The notes below the pieces were generated by a model that saw nothing but the letters and a program-made list of their open reading frames with translations, had not been told where the DNA came from and made no database searches. DNA of 64,000 bases. Source: Thermoleophilaceae bacterium. GTDB lineage: Bacteria; Actinomycetota; Thermoleophilia; Solirubrobacterales; Thermoleophilaceae. Below, in pieces: positions 63,734 to 64,000 of this stretch. Made by a program: the position numbers and the translations under genes. Every line of letters begins with the position of its first letter. Positions within the stretch are counted from its first letter, which is position 1. Where the stretch lies: NCBI GenBank assembly GCA_030447905.1, contig JAUJNZ010000004.1, forward strand, positions 62,001 through 126,000, in the 5' to 3' direction.

Positions 63734-64000
63734 ATGACTCCCAACACCACACCCATACCCGGTCGCCCGCGCCTCGCGCCGGCGGCCCGCAGGCGCTTCA
63801 GAAGGCCCTCCGCCGGCCTCCCTCCCGGTGGTCTCGGCGCACGGCTCGCCGTTTTCGCGACCGTCGTCGCGGCGACGATGCTGTCGCTCGCACCCCCCGC
63901 CGCGGCGGCGGGCGACTGGCCCTGGCCGGTCGACGGAGAGGTCCTGACCTCCTACCGCAACGGCGACGACCCCTACGCCGCCGGTCAGCATCGCGGGATC
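63734..64000 (+). CDS. M23-type peptidoglycan endopeptidase, 3' end outside the window
   Basis: 89 codons visible from ATG 63734, in frame to the last base. A Pro/Arg-rich start, a hydrophobic signal (ARLAVFATVVAATMLSLAPP with AAAAGD cleavage) and the beginning of a LytM/M23 domain: WPWPVDGEVLTSYRNGDDPY and AAGQHRGI, where the H-R-G-I is the start of the first metal site. It would be exported and cut peptide cross-links of the wall. An inverted repeat (CGGACCG, 63649-63655, and CGGTCCG, 63670-63676) sits in its upstream region. Confidence 0.85.
   Translation, partial: MTPNTTPIPGRPRLAPAARRRFRRPSAGLPPGGLGARLAVFATVVAATMLSLAPPAAAAGDWPWPVDGEVLTSYRNGDDPYAAGQHRGI

Overview
This 64 kb window comes from a high-GC Gram-positive chromosome. 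Gene content and order (large-type SRP RNA, then dnaX, ybaB and recR; lysC-asd; a single-locus type II fatty acid synthase; a CCG-type succinate dehydrogenase; many GTG starts and 4-base ATGA/GTGA overlaps) suggest an actinobacterium, most likely a Thermoleophilia/Solirubrobacterales-like lineage. That affiliation is inference, with no marker search behind it.

Region 1 (about 430-8,890) is an accessory block next to a tRNA-Val(CAC) gene and visibly less GC-rich at its left edge. It holds two minus-strand sets. The first (633-4461) is a tightly overlapping six-gene cassette: a Ycf46-like AAA+ ATPase with several frameshifts, a 45-residue micro-protein, a DUF1257-like protein, a DUF2997 protein, a membrane protein with DUF2510-like and helix-hairpin-helix segments, and an NrdG-like radical-SAM activase. 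The ATPase and the membrane protein, which are otherwise unrelated, both end in Gly-Arg-(Ile/Thr)-Val-Asp-Phe. This is the best candidate here for an undescribed system. The second set (5266-8698) has a ComEC-like metallo-beta-lactamase-fold protein, a 2+2 transmembrane partner, a coiled-coil/winged-helix protein and two small proteins, and resembles a defence or stress module.

Region 2 (9,000-22,300) is core chromosome: SRP RNA, a GT-C-like membrane protein, dnaX-ybaB-recR, a secreted DNRLRE/polysaccharide-lyase-like protein, a GH3 protein with a disordered tail, and overlapping lysC-asd. Region 3 (22,300-33,060) is mixed: a frameshifted BNR/PKD secreted protein, a decayed iron-sulfur oxidase fragment, two half-size TSUP transporters, a FetAB-like ABC exporter, a CDF cation exporter, and a TetR regulator divergent from a giant RND pump carrying a low-complexity, Asp-rich-repeat insert.

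Region 4 (33,100-42,400) is a TCA-cycle neighbourhood: a CCG-subunit succinate dehydrogenase whose SdhB has a full set of cysteines at both C-terminal clusters, isocitrate dehydrogenase and malate dehydrogenase, with a PadR regulator, a DUF1707 protein and an S2P-type protease between them. Region 5 (42,400-49,400) has small house-keeping and stress genes, including an overlapping Hsp20-Lon pair. Region 6 (49,500-56,300) is a near-complete FASII locus (fabD-fabH-fabG-acpP-fabF, an SGNH hydrolase, a MaoC-type hydratase, fabI). Region 7 (56,400-64,000) contains glyS, an FmdB-type zinc ribbon, a DJ-1/PfpI protein, an amine-oxidase-like flavoprotein, an LCP cell-wall ligase, a ROK kinase, rsmI and the start of an M23 endopeptidase cut by the window edge.

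Three loci (the AAA gene, the BNR/PKD gene and the DUF1707 gene) carry small indels in otherwise well-preserved coding sequence. Assembly error and genuine decay cannot be separated from sequence alone.
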